Shown: in pieces, positions 23,903 to 37,724 of the stretch | How positions within the stretch are numbered: position 1 is the stretch's first letter | How the letters are laid out: every line of letters starts with the position of its first letter | Program-made: the position numbers and the translations under genes | Assembly: GCF_030247185.1 (NCBI RefSeq) | Contig: NC_080571.1 | Location: 41,214,002 to 41,278,001 of the forward strand | From: Malaya genurostris | Lineage: Eukaryota; Arthropoda; Insecta; Diptera; Culicidae | DNA length: 64,000 bases | Direction of reading: 5' to 3' | Notes under the pieces: model-generated | Told to the model about the DNA's origin: nothing | The model's database searches: none | Seen by the model: the letters and a program-made list of their open reading frames with translations, nothing else

Positions 23903-25124
23903 ACAGTTCGGCTGAAAAGTTCGTATCGTTTAATAGAAACACACATTTTTTTTTGCCAAAATTCGTTTTTATTATTCAACATAATTGCCATCAGAGGCGA
24001 TACAGCGATTATAGCGATCTTCCAACTTTTCGATACAATTTTTGTAGTACGATTTGCCCTTTGCCTCAAATAGGCCTCAGTTTCAGCGATTACCTCTTCA
24101 TTGCTTCTAAATTTTTTACCAGCGAGCATTCTCTTGAGGTCTGCGAACAGGAAAAAGTCACTGGGGGCCAAATCTGGAGAATACGGTGGATGAGGGAGCA
24201 ATTCGAAGCCCAATTCTTCTTCAAATGAGGCCGTTTTTTTAAATTTCGTCCTTAAACGCTCTAATAACGCTATATAATAGTCACTGTTGATGGGTTTTTC
24301 CTTTTCAAGGTAGTCGATGAAAATTATACCATGCGAATCCCAAAGTACAGACGCCATAACCTTACCGGCCGATTGTTGAGTCTTTCTATGCTTTGGGTTC
24401 GGTTCATCGCGTGCAGTCCACTCAGCTGACTGTCGATTGGACTCCGGAGTGAAGTGATGGAGCCATGTTTCGTCCATTGTTATATATCGACGAAAAAAAT
24501 CGGTTTTATTTCGATATAACAGCTCCAAACACTGCTCAGAAACATCAATTCGTTGTTGTTTTTGATCGATTGTGAGCTCACGCTGCACCCATTTTGCACA
24601 AAGCTCTCTCATATCCAAATATTCGTGAATAATATGTCCAACACGTTCCTTCGATATATTTAGGGTGTGAGCTATCTCGATCAACTTCACTTTACGGTCA
24701 TTGAAAATCATTTTGTGGATTTTTTTCACGTTTTCATCGGTAACAGCCTCTTTTGGACGTCCACTGCGTTCATCGTCTTCGGTGCTCATATGACCAGTAC
24801 GAAATTTTGCAAACCACTTACGATTTGTTGCTTCGCCCGGTGCAGAGTCTGGATAACACTCATCAAGCCATTTTTTGGTGTCGGCGGCACTTTTTTTCAT
24901 CAAAAAGTAGTGTTTCATCAACACAAGAAATTCCTTTTTTTCCATTTTTTTCACAATAACAAAAGTAGCTACACTCAAAATGCAATATTTCACAAACTAA
25001 TAATCAGACAGCTGTCAAATTTATACACGTATCTTTTGAAGGTTGGTACTAACTGAAAATGGTATGGATTTAATTCTAGTGGCGGCTACTCATAGAAACG
25101 ATACGAACTTTTCAGCCGATCTGT
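23903..25124 (-). mobile_element. mariner transposon, inserted in family A repeat
   Basis: The inverted ends share TCGGCTGAAAAGTTCGTATC (right after ACAG), with TA on both sides (23901-23902, 25125-25126). Length is 1222 bp, close to the 1.3 kb usual for mariner. Removing it restores a family A unit: the flanks read 'aagctcatat' / 'tctttgaaact', matching 'aaagctcttattatcttt' near 22790. Confidence 0.9.
23972..24945 (-). pseudogene. mariner transposase, inactive
   Basis: The transposase starts at MEKKEFLVLMKHYF (24945), which fits the family better than the longer frame beginning at 24993. It has the N-terminal helix-turn-helix half with DDERSGRPKEAVTDENV, a WVQREL linker variant, and the first catalytic Asp in TMDETWLHHFTPESNRQSAE. 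The last Asp lies in PHPPYSPDLAPSDFFLF. The segment that should carry the second Asp (family motif HQDNAPCH-like) is missing: sequence passes from LERLRTKFKKTA to ELGFELLPHPPYS. A one-base deletion near 24069 shifts the frame of the last 35 or so residues; the proper ending, NYVE-stop, is visible in the other frame. Wording such as DLKRMLAGKKFRSNEEVIAE resembles the mellifera group of mariners. No active enzyme is possible without the second Asp. Confidence 0.9.
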
Positions 25125-25773
25125 TATCTTTGAAACTAATGTGAACTTTCATCCGGATCCGACTACCGGTTTCGGAGTTATAGGGTAAAGTGTGTTCAAT
25201 ATTGTACACCGTCACTTAAACCGGCGAAACAAAACACGTAAAAAAATAATCTAAACTGATCTCAAAACTACACAAATCGATAGCCATTATCAGTAGGCAA
25301 CTAAACAAACCGATTCCGGCTATCCTGGCTCCCGGTCTCCGGTTCCGGAATCACCGGAAATAGTGGTCATATATTCCAAAAAGGATCTCACTCACCTTTC
25401 TCAGCGATGGTTTGACCGATCTCCACAAACCGGCGAAACAAAAACCGTAAAAAATTTTTAAACTGGACTCAAAACCTTTATTCCCAATCTTAGGGTCAAA
25501 TGAAAGGTCTTGAGGTCCTACCAAAAATTATTGCATTCGAATACAAAAAAAAAATTAAATTGTCGTTTAAAGTACGATGACGAAATCGTATAGAAACTTT
25601 AAAATTTGAATATAAACTAATAGAGTTTGTAAGTCATGTTAGCCGTACGAACCGACTTCGATTATACCGGTTCTCGGGTTCCGGTGCTGGAAGTACATTT
25701 TGAATAGAATACCACAATATTATATATGAGAAAGGCATCATTACACCACTAGGTGAATTGAAACAGGTTTTTA

Positions 25774-25908
25774 TTTTGAAGACCCCTCCCTAAACGGAAT
25801 CCGCTTAATATCTGGCAAGCTATTCTCAGCTACGATCAAAGCAACCAAGTTTTCATAACAGCATCAGTTCTATCCAGAGACATCTCTTGAAATAAAAGAC
25901 CCCGCATT
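25774..25908. other. Short spacer
   Basis: Unique-looking; 'gacccctccctaaacgg' near 25788 partly mirrors the neighbouring element's end. Confidence 0.3.
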
Positions 25909-25913
25909 GTTAA

Positions 25914-27072
25914 GGGAGGGGTAGGGTCTAAACGATGAAAAAAATAATCATTTTTGCGATTTTTTTTTCAGAATTGTTGTTCAACAAAATAAATTCAAAT
26001 AATTTGCCTGATAAAACGCATCATCCGAACAAAATTTTGTAATTTTTTCGTTGGAAATTATTGAAAAATAAGTCGGTAAAGAGGTTTTTTTTGAGGACGC
26101 TTCATAAAAATCATGATTTGCGGTGTCCACTGTATCTCAGCGCAGACTAATCAGAAGTGAACAAATCAAAGCAGCATAGTGAGAGTAGAAGTTTTTCTAG
26201 ATCGCAACGTTTCTGTTTGATTTTTTTTTAATTTCTGATGGTTTTTCAAAGTGAAAACTACGATTCTTCACGAAAAAATCCACCATTTTGCAGCTGTGAA
26301 ACCTTCCCAAAGTAACAAACAACGAAAAGGAAAACGTTGGGGTCTGGTTTTTTATATGTAGAAAGTGTGTGCAAAATTTGAAAAAAATTGGTGCAGTAGT
26401 TTTTGAATGACGATGGACACGGACTTTCAAAACCTGCTTTCGAGAAAAACGCGTTTAAAGTTTTTTGTTTATAAATTCAATGGAAAAAATTTATTACTTT
26501 ATGGAGCCCGTAGGGTCTAACATTTTCAAAAAATAGTATTTTTTCTTTTATTATTTGTTATAATCAGGCCCGTACCCAGGATTTCTTTTCGGGAGGGGCC
26601 CAAAGATGAAAAAATAATGTTACTGAAGATTGCTTATGTACCTAATTTTCGGTGTGCCTTTTACGGGTCACTTTAAACTTTTCCACTGGAACTGTTACTG
26701 TATTACATTTCTATACGTTTACTGTCTTATTATTTCAGTAACACATGTCTGAGATCTTCTATATAATTATATATCTGTATTTGATTTCGGAAGGGGCCAT
26801 GGCCCCTCAGGCCCCCCCTCTGGGTACGTGACTGGTTATAATGAAAGATTTCAAGAATGTTTTGTAAAGTTTTTAAGTCAATAGAAGCAGAAATCTTGGG
26901 CCTGTGCGCCGAGCTCTTACTTCTTCGCAGCAAAGATAAAAACCCATAACTTACTGAGTTATGTTTCGTTAGGCTTGAAAATTTCACAGAATATTTTAGA
27001 AATGTTTAACTATAAGAAAATACAAAGAAATAAATAAATGGTTTTTCAAAAGTGTTAGACTCTACCCGCCCC
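25914..27072. mobile_element. TTAA-flanked non-autonomous transposon, 1.16 kb
   Basis: TTAA at 25910-25913 and 27073-27076 brackets inverted ends: left GGGAGGGGTAGGGTCTAA, right complement with a few mismatches (TTAGACTCTACCCGCCCC, 27055-27072). No transposase frame is recognised. It holds a complete hAT-type MITE at 26565-26834. The TTAA target suggests a piggyBac-like origin (inference). Confidence 0.6.
26565..26834. mobile_element. hAT-type MITE with 8-bp TSD GTTATAAT
   Basis: Flanks GTTATAAT at 26557-26564 and 26835-26842. Inverted ends CAGGCCCGTACCCAG and CTGGGTACGTGACTG (two mismatches). Length 270 bp. GC-rich subterminal sequence (GGGAGGGGCCC; GGGGCCATGGCCCC) contrasts with an AT-rich centre. 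Non-coding. Nested in the TTAA element, so inserted later. Confidence 0.88.
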
Positions 27073-27077
27073 TTAAC

Positions 27078-29224
27078 TGGCACATCTAGTAGGCTGAGGA
27101 AAACTTCACGAAATACCATGCGTTTCCGCTGAAAATCTCAACAATGGAACTACCTATTTATTTGTGACGAAAATTCCTTCCGGTCAAACAGCAAATAACC
27201 ATTACTCATTCTCTCTGTTCTACTCACAAAGTACTATATTTGTCCGGTAATTCGTTCATCACTTGCGACGAAAAGTTGTGACATTAAGAGCGGACATGTT
27301 CAAAACCCCTGAACAAAATGTACATTTCAACTCTGCAAGGACCGTTCAAATAAGCAGTCAGTTTATTATGTGCGACTCGGTTGAACACAAAGGCTAGCTA
27401 CCTTATATTTATGATGAAGCTATTTGTCATGCTGAAATTTTATATTCAAGTAGGACATCATGTGCAAACTCAACGTTCGCATTTTGAGTAGACACGAATT
27501 CGAGAAGTGCATGACGGTGTTAACTTTTTCGAGTCCAGTCCAGTCTAGTCTAGTCTAGTTTAGTGCCCCGAGCAGAAGTTGATTTGAAAGATAAACAACC
27601 GCTTGAATACCGATGCGGACATGACATGCAAATTGAATACTCGCTAAATGTCCGAAATTAATTATACATAAAGATATGTTCTTCTTGGTGTCAAGTCCGG
27701 AACGGCGTCCTGCACCTCCACTGGACATTGTGTGCAGGCGCCAGGACGGAATGAAAAATATTATTATGGTCATGAAAATTCTAGGGCGGATTTCGGACCG
27801 AAGAAATGTCTGGTATGTAGAGACAAGTAAATTGGTTCTGCTGACACCAACGTCGAAAAGTTTTCCCTTGAACCGACCCACACGCCTCCCACCGGCATAG
27901 CACCAAACGTAACAACGCGCCACTCTGACGGGGAACTTTTTTCTGCACATTCCTGGTCCTTGTTTGCATACGAAGTATGTAGTAGTACAGCAGCAAGCGG
28001 TGGTCTGCCGAAACAACAAGCTCCCTGTCATATTGGTGAAAGTTGACAAGTCTTTTCGTAAAATGTAAAACACCTAACAAACATTCGTTTACAAGCGTTG
28101 CTATGGAAACGTTGTTGTTGCGGTGTTGGCTTTCAATGTTTAGCACCATTGAAAACCCCAAAAACCGAGTGAGCAATTATAAATTTCATTACGTCGTCTC
28201 TATCCGAACACTGGAATCTTATCAAAACATTCACACTCAGTTCATCATGCTGCCGCCTAAGCCGTAATAAAACAATCCTTATAGCCTCAGGAGCTGCCAG
28301 CACAGACAAACAGATGTAGTTCTAGAATCCTATTCAACTTCATGTCCCTCACCGCATTACAAACGTTAATTCTGTTACGAAACCTCCAAAAAAACGAGTT
28401 TCACATCCGGTTTATCAGTGGCACCATTCCAATCGTTTCTTCGCCGACTTTAATCCGATTATTTTACACCTACCGGATGCCACATGAGCACACTCTCCGA
28501 CTCGACATTTGCCTGCTGTGGATCTATCCCACATTGTACGTACATATTTATTCAGTAACATCCAAAGGTCAATTAGAAGAAAACACCGGAGAAATAAGAT
28601 CTATTGTTTATAAGATTGCCGTGACGAGCGTGTAGACTAGCTACATAGCAACCCACGGCTGTCACGGTCGTTTCCGTGTAATTGATATACCATGGATACG
28701 CTCCAAAGCGGCCGTTGGCACGCGTTGCATAGCTAAACTTTCGGGTGTTATTGCAGCTTCACGAGAACCCTTTCCAGGTGGGTAAAAATTTCATACCGTG
28801 ATAATTATCGCAATGATCCTTAGACAGTGATCAATGGCATCCATGTTAGTAGGACTAGGACACGCAAAACGCAGTTGATGCGTTGTGGGTTCCTGGAACG
28901 CGATTCAAGGTTAAATTTCTTTGCCAAGTTTAGCACATGCGAAAGGCAAGCAAGTACTAGTTTGACGTTGCTATGGAAATGTGTTTGTTATTAATTTTCG
29001 TTACTGACGATGGACGAATGAAAAAAAAGATATATGATTGTAAGTTTTGAAGAATCATTTCAAATCAATTTCCTGTGTAAATAGAACTAAGAGGCTAAGG
29101 CTTTGAAAGGTAGCTAAAATTTCGTAGCCCGAAAACACGCACAAAATGTGCTCTTACAAGTCGTTGACATTTCCTTCTGCTTTGTAAATCCATGAAACAT
29201 GCAAGTGTTGAATGAAGCACACTT
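27078..29224. other. Long gene-free stretch, apparently unique
   Basis: No repeats of families A-F and no transposase. A short microsatellite (AGTCC/AGTCT)n lies at 27533-27562. A 172-codon minus frame (27555-28073) has no recognisable domain. 'Gttgctatggaaa' occurs at 28097 and again near 28970. Confidence 0.4.
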
Positions 29225-29497
29225 TTGAGTGCTTGTAGGGAGAATCCCGCACTAAACACACAGGAATTTGATTCGGAATTCGATATGATGTTCAAATGCA
29301 GTTTTTGCACGAAAAATTTCAAAATCATATTCAAGCGAAGCGTTTACAAAACTATTGACGTGAAAACGTTTTACTTCACTAAGGACCGCCTTTACAAAAT
29401 TCGTCATTTGGAAGAATGGGTTGAAATTAATCGTGGATATCTCGAGTTGTACCAAACGCAACGACATAATTCTCTCTTCATACTCTCAGGAATATAG
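29225..29497 (+). CDS. Unrecognised small reading frame, partly duplicated at 31.8 kb
   Basis: A 90-codon frame starting MSACRENPALN contains a CSFC pair and then a charged, aromatic-rich C-terminal half (KTIDVKTFYF, HLEEWVEINRGYLELYQTQR). I do not recognise the family. The last 55 or so codons recur at 31806-31978 in an open frame with several substitutions and the same stop. Differences include silent changes as well as conservative ones (V/A, Q/K) and one G/E. It may be a fragment of a mobile-element protein or a chance frame in a duplicated block. No splice sites or promoter support it as a host gene. Confidence 0.25.
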   Translation: MSACRENPALNTQEFDSEFDMMFKCSFCTKNFKIIFKRSVYKTIDVKTFYFTKDRLYKIRHLEEWVEINRGYLELYQTQRHNSLFILSGI

Positions 29498-30148
29498 TCA
29501 GCAATTTTTTCTTTTTTTTTTTCCTTTATAGGCTGCTCTGGCCGAGGGGGGTGGTTACAACGATCCACACTTTCCATACCAGACGAACTAGGCTATGGTG
29601 CCCAAATGAACACTAGTAACGAAGGAGGAAATCCTCCAGCATGTAACCCATGCGACAGATTCCTTTACGGCTATCAATTTGCATCAAAAGATACGAATAT
29701 CTTCTATTGCAAGTTCGCCAGAGAATTTGTCACTTGAGCAGGAAGTGTGTGCCTCACCCTGTAACCAGTCAATCATTGAGTCGTGCGTCTGTATCGTATT
29801 GGTATTTTGTCATCCTACCAGCTGCTTCTGTGTCTTAAATGTTCTCGTCGATGAAACTTTAGAAAATTTCGCATTGTATCCGCTTCGGTCTTGGCCCTGC
29901 TTTCCTATATAGTCTTTTATGTCTGAAGCGGTACTTACGATTATTACTTTAAAGATCCTAAATCAATGTAGATATGTTTGGTCTACTAACACTATCCAAT
30001 CTAATATATTCTGATTGTTTCTAACTTTGTCGATGTTACGTTACGTTTCCTTTTGCCCCATTGCATTGCTTTTTACTATACCGGAAGAACCTGTTAATAT
30101 CATAAGCTAATAGATTATCAAGAATAAAGGAATAATAATAAGATTGAC
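29498..30148. other. Gene-free stretch
   Basis: Nothing recognised; T-rich run at 29504-29526. Confidence 0.3.

Positions 30149-30219
<71 letters not shown>
30149..30219. repeat. (AAT)n microsatellite
   Basis: About 23 uninterrupted trinucleotide copies. Confidence 0.95.
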
Positions 30220-30221
<2 letters not shown>

Positions 30222-31365
30222 GTGATTTAAAAAAATAGTGTTGCACTCACCTTTCTCCTTCAGCACACCACAACTTACCGAAAGTTAGGTTGTTACCTAA
30301 CATATTCATCCTTTATCACTATCGTGGTACATTCTATGGGTCTTCCTTCTCACATCTTCTTGGCCTTGATTCCTCGATGACAATCCTCTGCTTCAGCAGT
30401 CTCATTTAATTTAGTTTTCATGATGCACATAAAATAAAATAAAATCAGATGTTAGTGATTTTGTTAAATTATATAATGTAAGGGTGCGCATTTAACACTA
30501 GATTGCCCAAGAAAGTCACACTATGTACACAATGGACGGATTGCTTAAAATTCTGTGATCTTTATTTAACTCTTAATTTAACGCTATAAGCACTAAGACG
30601 CTCTGCACTAGCTTTTAGTTAGTCTGTCAATGACTTTCTTTCTTTCAATCATTTTGACTGCTTTTGAGCAATTTAGGTCTATACTAAGTTTTGGGCTTTC
30701 TAGCACGCATCCAGGGAACAAGAACTACACGCTATTTCGCAAAGAAATACTAGGTGTGTCCGTATGAAATGGTCCACGTGAACCGCTCTCCACCAGAAAC
30801 ACACATCTCACACTCTCAGTTAGAAGGTGACATCTGTGTCCAAGTTGGAGAAATTTAGGTACATTCAAACCTTTCCCGATTTGAGCGTGTATTTACACCT
30901 GATCAAACAGTTTCGCCGTCATTGCAACTTGTAAACATTAGTACCGATACCGAAACGGATCAGAAAGGTTTGAGAGTTCCTTAACGGTTCATAAGATGTC
31001 AATTTACTCCTATTCCTGATAACACTAGTCCTCCTTTTTGAATAAAATTCACCAAGTTCAGGACGAATATGATATATTAATATTCATCCCAACTGGATCA
31101 AAATAATTCAAATTAGTGACCAATTCCAGGCATAAGAATGCTCGAAACCACCTAATGACCTATTGTCAATTTCAAGCACTATTAGTCCTGTCCACTCCGT
31201 GATCGATCCAGACTACATAATAATTTTCATTTTTTTTACATTTATAAGCGAACGATCGATCTCGGTATGGTCCGACTTTGTCAATACGCGAAGTGTAAAT
31301 TGACTCCCACCCCCATCTGCCAAGCGGGGGTACGCGCCCTGTAGCTCATCAACCAAAGCCCAGGG
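30220..31365. other. Gene-free stretch
   Basis: No recognised coding, repeat or RNA feature. 31316-31363 contains GC-rich text (gcgggggtacgcgccctgta) of unknown origin. Confidence 0.35.
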
Positions 31366-31513
31366 ATAATTCTCTCTTCATACTATCAGGAATATAGTCT
31401 GCAATTTATGATTAAATTTTCAATAGTCTGAGATAGCCACACGCTTAGAAAAAAACGTGTTTAATCCACCTAACAGTGAGATGATACCTTTTTTTAAACA
31501 ATTCGTATATTAT
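31366..31513 (+). repeat. Direct duplication unit 1, ending in a family B left end
   Basis: 'Aggaatatagtctgcaattt' through 'ccacacgcttagaaaaaaac' into the family B start ('taatccacctaacagtgaga') and 'aacaattcgtatat'. It matches 31946-32093 closely. The family B part stops after about 70 bp at a fold-back repeat. Confidence 0.7.
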
Positions 31514-31514
31514 T

Positions 31515-31690
31515 TTTACGTTTCGTCTTTGACTCATCAGTGCAGAGCAGTTCAAATTGAACTGCTTAGTGCTAAACTCGACAGTTCAATTTGAACCGCT
31601 AAGCAGACGTAAAGTTTCTGTTACTTAAAGAACACTTTTTGTTTTGCAACGAAGTGCAATGTCTTTTCTGACGTGCCGAACGAAAACGTG
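31515..31690 (+). repeat. Family G fold-back repeat, copy 1
   Basis: The left block TTTACGTTTCGTCTTTGACT and 'catcagtgc', and the right block 'gctaagcagacgtaaagttt', are shared with 32737-32904. Between them lies a self-complementary core (AGCAGTTCAAATTGAACTGC; also paired with 'cagttcaatttgaaccgct'). The tail contains 'gacgtgccgaacgaaaacg'. Confidence 0.65.
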
Positions 31691-31945
31691 TTTTCGACTA
31701 TTTCTGGCCGATGCAGGTTTGGTCATTGAGGAGTTAGCCAAAATTTTGTGCTAGGGCACATAACCGTTTTTATTATTTTAACGTTAAGTTAAGAACTAAG
31801 ACGCGCAATATTCAAGCGAAGCGTTTACAAAACTATTGACGTGAAAACGTTTTACTTCACTAAGAACCGCTCTTACAAAATTCGCCATTTGGAAGAATGG
31901 GCAGAAATTAATCGTGAATATCTCGAGTTGTACAAAACGCAACGA

Positions 31946-34179
<2,234 letters not shown>

Positions 34180-34685
34180 TATTTTAAAGCTCACATTATT
34201 TGGGAATCAGTTCGTAATAAATGTTAAATTGGAGTGTGGGTTTTTCTTCTTAAAAAAGAATGATGATGATATTTGATGAGTTTATACCGAGAAATGACAT
34301 TCAAAGTCGTTTCAAAGTACAGCAAATACTCATATTGCAAATGTTTTTGAGGAATATCGATAAACTGGAAAACTTTATTTTCAGATTCTAAATTGAGTTC
34401 AAGCTTAGTTGTTCTGAAACTATTCAACAAATCTGTGATAAAAATACAAACTACTAATATTGTCATAGCCAGGGCCGGTGAAAGAGGTGGGTACGGTGGG
34501 TAGTGCTACCCACCCGAAAATTTCAAAGGTGGGTAATTACCCACCTGGAGTTTCCAGCGAAAAGCAATGGCAATAATAGTATTATTCATACCAAACAGAA
34601 TATTTTTATTATACCTTGGAATAATAAATAAAATCAAAATTATAAAATACGAGTACTCAAGGTAGAGTAAGGATTTGAAGATATA

Positions 34686-35600
34686 CGAGGTCTGTTCAAA
34701 AAGTTCCCGGAATTTTTTAATTGCGCGCGTCTGGAGAGTCCGGTGGTCAAAATTTTTTTTTATTGTGTTGGTACATATGTCTCTAATTTATGGTGAAATT
34801 TTCAGCTGTATTCATTGTTTACATTCTGTCTTGTAGCGGCTGGTGTAGACGTGTTTTTTTTTAGCTCGGCGATTTTTGTTAGTTTAAACAATGGAAGAAT
34901 TGAAGAGTCAAAGAATTTGTATTAAATTTTGCGTGAAAAATGAAATAAAGTGTAACCAAGTGTGCGAAATGTTACAGAGAGCCTACGGCGAGTCTGCTAT
35001 GAAAAAAACAAGTGTTTACGAGTGGTATAAGCGTTTCCAAGATGGCCGCGAAGACGTTGAAGACGACGAACGCTCCGGTCGACCCAGCACGTCAATAATC
35101 GATGAAAATGTGGGCAAAGTGGAAAAAATGATTATGGATTATCGCCGAATCACTATTAGAGAAGTTGCTGATGAAGTTGGCATATCAGTTGGCTCATGCC
35201 ATCATATTTTTTCAAATGTTTTGGGCATGAAACGAGTGGCAGCAAAATTCGTTCCAAAACTGCTGAATTTTGATCAAAAAAACAAACGCAAAACAGACTT
35301 TAATCATGCCCCAACCTCCTTATTCACCAGATATCGCTCCGTGTGATTTTTTCCTGTTCCCAAAGTTGAAGAGACCCATTAAAGGACAGCGTTTTTCATC
35401 GATTGAAGAGATAAAGGCAGAATCGCTGAGAGTGCTACAGAGCATTACAAAAAGTGACTATCAGGGGTGTTTCGAAGACTGGACATAAGTGTATTATATC
35501 TAGGGGGGATTACTTTGAAGGGGACCATATAGATGTAGACGAATAAATAAATATTTTTTTAGAAAAATGAGAATTCCGGGTACTTTTTGAACAGACCTCG
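34686..35600 (+). mobile_element. mariner deletion derivative 1
   Basis: The ends CGAGGTCTGTTCAAAAAGTT and AACAGACCTCG (imperfect only internally) are flanked by TA on each side (34684-34685, 35601-35602). 915 bp, about 0.4 kb shorter than a full mariner. Confidence 0.9.
34891..35546 (+). pseudogene. mariner transposase, internally deleted
   Basis: The N-terminal half is intact from MEELKSQRICIKFCVKNEIK through DDERSGRPSTSIIDENVGKV and the second helix-turn-helix (TIREVADEVGISVGSCHHIF) to AAKFVPKLLNFDQK. It then jumps, with a frame change near 35297, to the C-terminal part MPQPPYSPDIAPCDFFLFPK. The middle, some 150 residues with the first and second catalytic Asp, is gone. A further frame change after CFEDW puts the proper end (EGDHIDVDE, stop at 35544) in another frame. 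The protein could bind TIRs at most; the intact HTH half invites the idea of a repressor-like fragment, but that is inference. Confidence 0.9.
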
Positions 35601-35604
35601 TATA

Positions 35605-36522
35605 TCAGGTGTACAACTTTGCTTCCGCGGTTTTTTTTTCCAAAATTAGAAGCTTTATTGCGAATAAGTGCTTACAGATTTATTATTCAAAGTATTGTCC
35701 GTCGCTAGCGACAACTTTCTTCCATCTTTCCGGCAATTTTCGGATCCCGGCTCGAAAAAAGGAGTCCTCTTTTGACGCTATCCATGAAGCAATCCATTTT
35801 TCTAACTCTTCGAAGGATTGAAAATGTTTATCTGCCAGGCCGTGTGCCATCGAACGGAATAGGTGGAAGTCAGAAGGGGCGACATCTGGGGAATACGGTG
35901 GGTGGGGTAAAACTTCCCATTTCAGCGTTTCCAGGTACTTTTTGACCACTTTTGCGACGTGAGGCCGAGCATTGTCGTGTTGGAGGATGACTTTGTCATG
36001 TCGCTCTTGATATTGTGGCCGCTTTTCTTTTAGCGAAACGTTTTGAAATGGCTAGATGACTCACTCCCAACGTTTCGGCAAGCTCTTCTTGGGTTTGGCA
36101 CGAATATTCATCAAACAATGCTTCTAGTTGTTCATCTTTGAAGGTTTTTTCTCTTCCACCACCATGTTTGTCTTCGACATCGAAATCACCATTTCTAAAA
36201 CGTTGAAATAACTCCCGACACGTTCTTTTACTCAGAGCAGCATCAACGTAAGTTTCTGAGAGCATGCGCTTCAGCTACATTTTTTTTACATTGTAACAGA
36301 AAAGTAAAACTTCCAGCAAATGGCGAGAATGGGGCTCATAAACAGACATTTTCGAGCGTGAATAATACGAAAACAAGAGCAACTGTGATTGAAACGCCGA
36401 TGACAATTCGTTAGACACTGTAAACACTCACTTTAAAGGCATTATCATCTATGTATTTTGACCAGCCGTCAGCCGGTACAGCCACCTATCGGAAAACGGC
36501 GGAAGCAAAGTTGTACACCTGA
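35605..36522 (-). mobile_element. mariner deletion derivative 2
   Basis: Ends TCAGGTGTACAACTTTGCTT and complement (36498-36522), flanked by TA (35603-35604, 36523-36524). 918 bp. It abuts derivative 1 with only TATA between them, though the two belong to different mariner lineages. Confidence 0.9.
35683..36350 (-). pseudogene. mauritiana-type mariner transposase, internally deleted
   Basis: Minus strand from about 36350 (MSVYEPHSRHLLEV). A one-base change in an A run near 36277 shifts frame before LSETYVDAALSKRTCRELFQ. NGDFDVEDKHGGGREK and QTQEELAETLGVSHLAISKR form the DNA-binding half. The block with the first Asp is deleted after SKRFAK. The second Asp survives in another frame (HDNARPHVAK, near 35960-35990). 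The third is in PHPPYSPDVAPSDFHLFRSM, and the end is VASDGQYFE, stop at 35683. It resembles the mauritiana group that includes Mos1. Confidence 0.88.
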
Positions 36523-36659
36523 TAACAGTAAGGTAAGAAGTGACAAGCAAACAGAAGTCTTTTAGTAACTTAACATTCACCTTCTAGTACAGAAGTTTAG
36601 CTTAAGTATCTAATCAATGCAAATAAAACAGTACTCAACCGTCGACTTACTCTCATTCG

Positions 36660-37110
36660 AGCCAACCATTTTTCTTTGGAGTATCTTTTTGAGATCAGTA
36701 AAGGACAAGTAGTCGCTGGGACTAGGTTATTGAGAATATGGTGGATGAAGAAACAGATCGGAGCCCAATTCGTTCAATTTGGCCATTGTTTCCATTGACT
36801 TGTAGCACGGTGCATTGTCTTGGTTAAATACAATGGATTCTTCCTCGTGTGAGACTGTTTATTCGATTTCGCTCTTTAAACGCATCAATAATTCAATAAA
36901 ATGATCACTTTTGATGGTACTTTCCATTCTAAAATAGTCGATGTTAATTATCCTCGACCATCTAAAAACTGACGCTATGATTGTTCCGGCTACCTGTTGC
37001 GTTTTTGGATGGCTTTCTCCGTCTGAATGCGGATATGACCACGGAGAAAAATGTTGGATCCATGTTTCGTCCATTGTTTCATACCAACGCAACACAACGC
37101 AAGAAATCCT
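36660..37110 (-). pseudogene. Third mariner transposase relic
   Basis: TMDETWIQHFSPW and QQVAGTIIASVF ... RIINIDYF (37095-36900) are recognisable. A decayed C-terminal part around 36760-36690 (HPPYSQ, stop, PSPSDYLSF) follows after a gap, with stops and frame changes. Similar in kind to the 24-kb mariner. Text at 37505-37595 (ctgaaggttggtact; cggaactttttgaacaatg) may be its 5' flank. Ends not defined. Confidence 0.75.
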
Positions 37111-37724
37111 TTTTATTGTGACTAAACAGTGCCAAACAGCTCTTTGGATCGTTGATCCATTGTTGCTTTTGTTTTATTGTATTTGGAAAAGACCAAATTC
37201 ATGCTGAGATTTTCGCGTAAGATCGTAAAAGCATATCTAGTTGATGTGCTAACCATCTCAGCACATCTAATCTCACGAGCTTTGATTTTGCGTTAATTCA
37301 ACACTGTTGCCTAATTTTTTTCCGTCTGGATAACGAAATACCAGAAATCTTTGTTTTTAATGGATCTGACTGCGAGTAACATTTCTCGACCCATTGCTGA
37401 GTGCTGAGCTAGCGCCTTTTAAGAAGCAATGTTTTATCACTTATATGTCGGTAGGTTTAGTGTGTATCACAAACACGATTGACGTGAAAACTTAACACAT
37501 GACATCTGAAGGTTGGTACTTTCGAAAAATAAGGTTTGTTTGACATCATAAACGCCATCTTTGGGTCATTCCCGGAACTTTTTGAACAATGTGTTACGCA
37601 CTTCAGCGGCTGAATTGTTTATGGATTACTTTTGTGTGCCGTTCGATACCCGTGCGATACACATTTGGATCGAAAATCAGCTGTTTCTTCGTATTCGAGA
37701 AAATTCTTGATGACCTCGATCATG

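Larger units (their letters stand above)
22115..25773 (+). repeat. Family A element with internal 1.07-kb duplication and nested mariner
   Basis: The left end is decayed (TTTCTCATTAGGAAGG, about 22118). The right terminal block is clear at 25727-25773. The block starting 'aaaaatatgcactcactttt' occurs at 22266 and again at 23336. Downstream landmarks repeat at the same spacing (the 'ggtacaaatccca' motif near 22592 and 23680; 'gttccggaagcaccgaaag' near 22699 and 23785). This indicates a tandem duplication of about 1.07 kb. Smaller units carry ETS-like CCGGAAG/CTTCCGG motifs. A mariner occupies 23903-25124. Confidence 0.7.

Noticed and set aside
24667..25056. 129-codon plus frame across the mariner
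   Set aside because: Antisense shadow of the mariner transposase.
27555..28073. 172-codon minus frame
   Set aside because: No recognisable domain, overlapped by a different 131-codon frame, odd composition (runs of C, Y, I) and no splice or promoter context.
30036..30266. Poly-Tyr frame
   Set aside because: Translation of the (AAT)n microsatellite.
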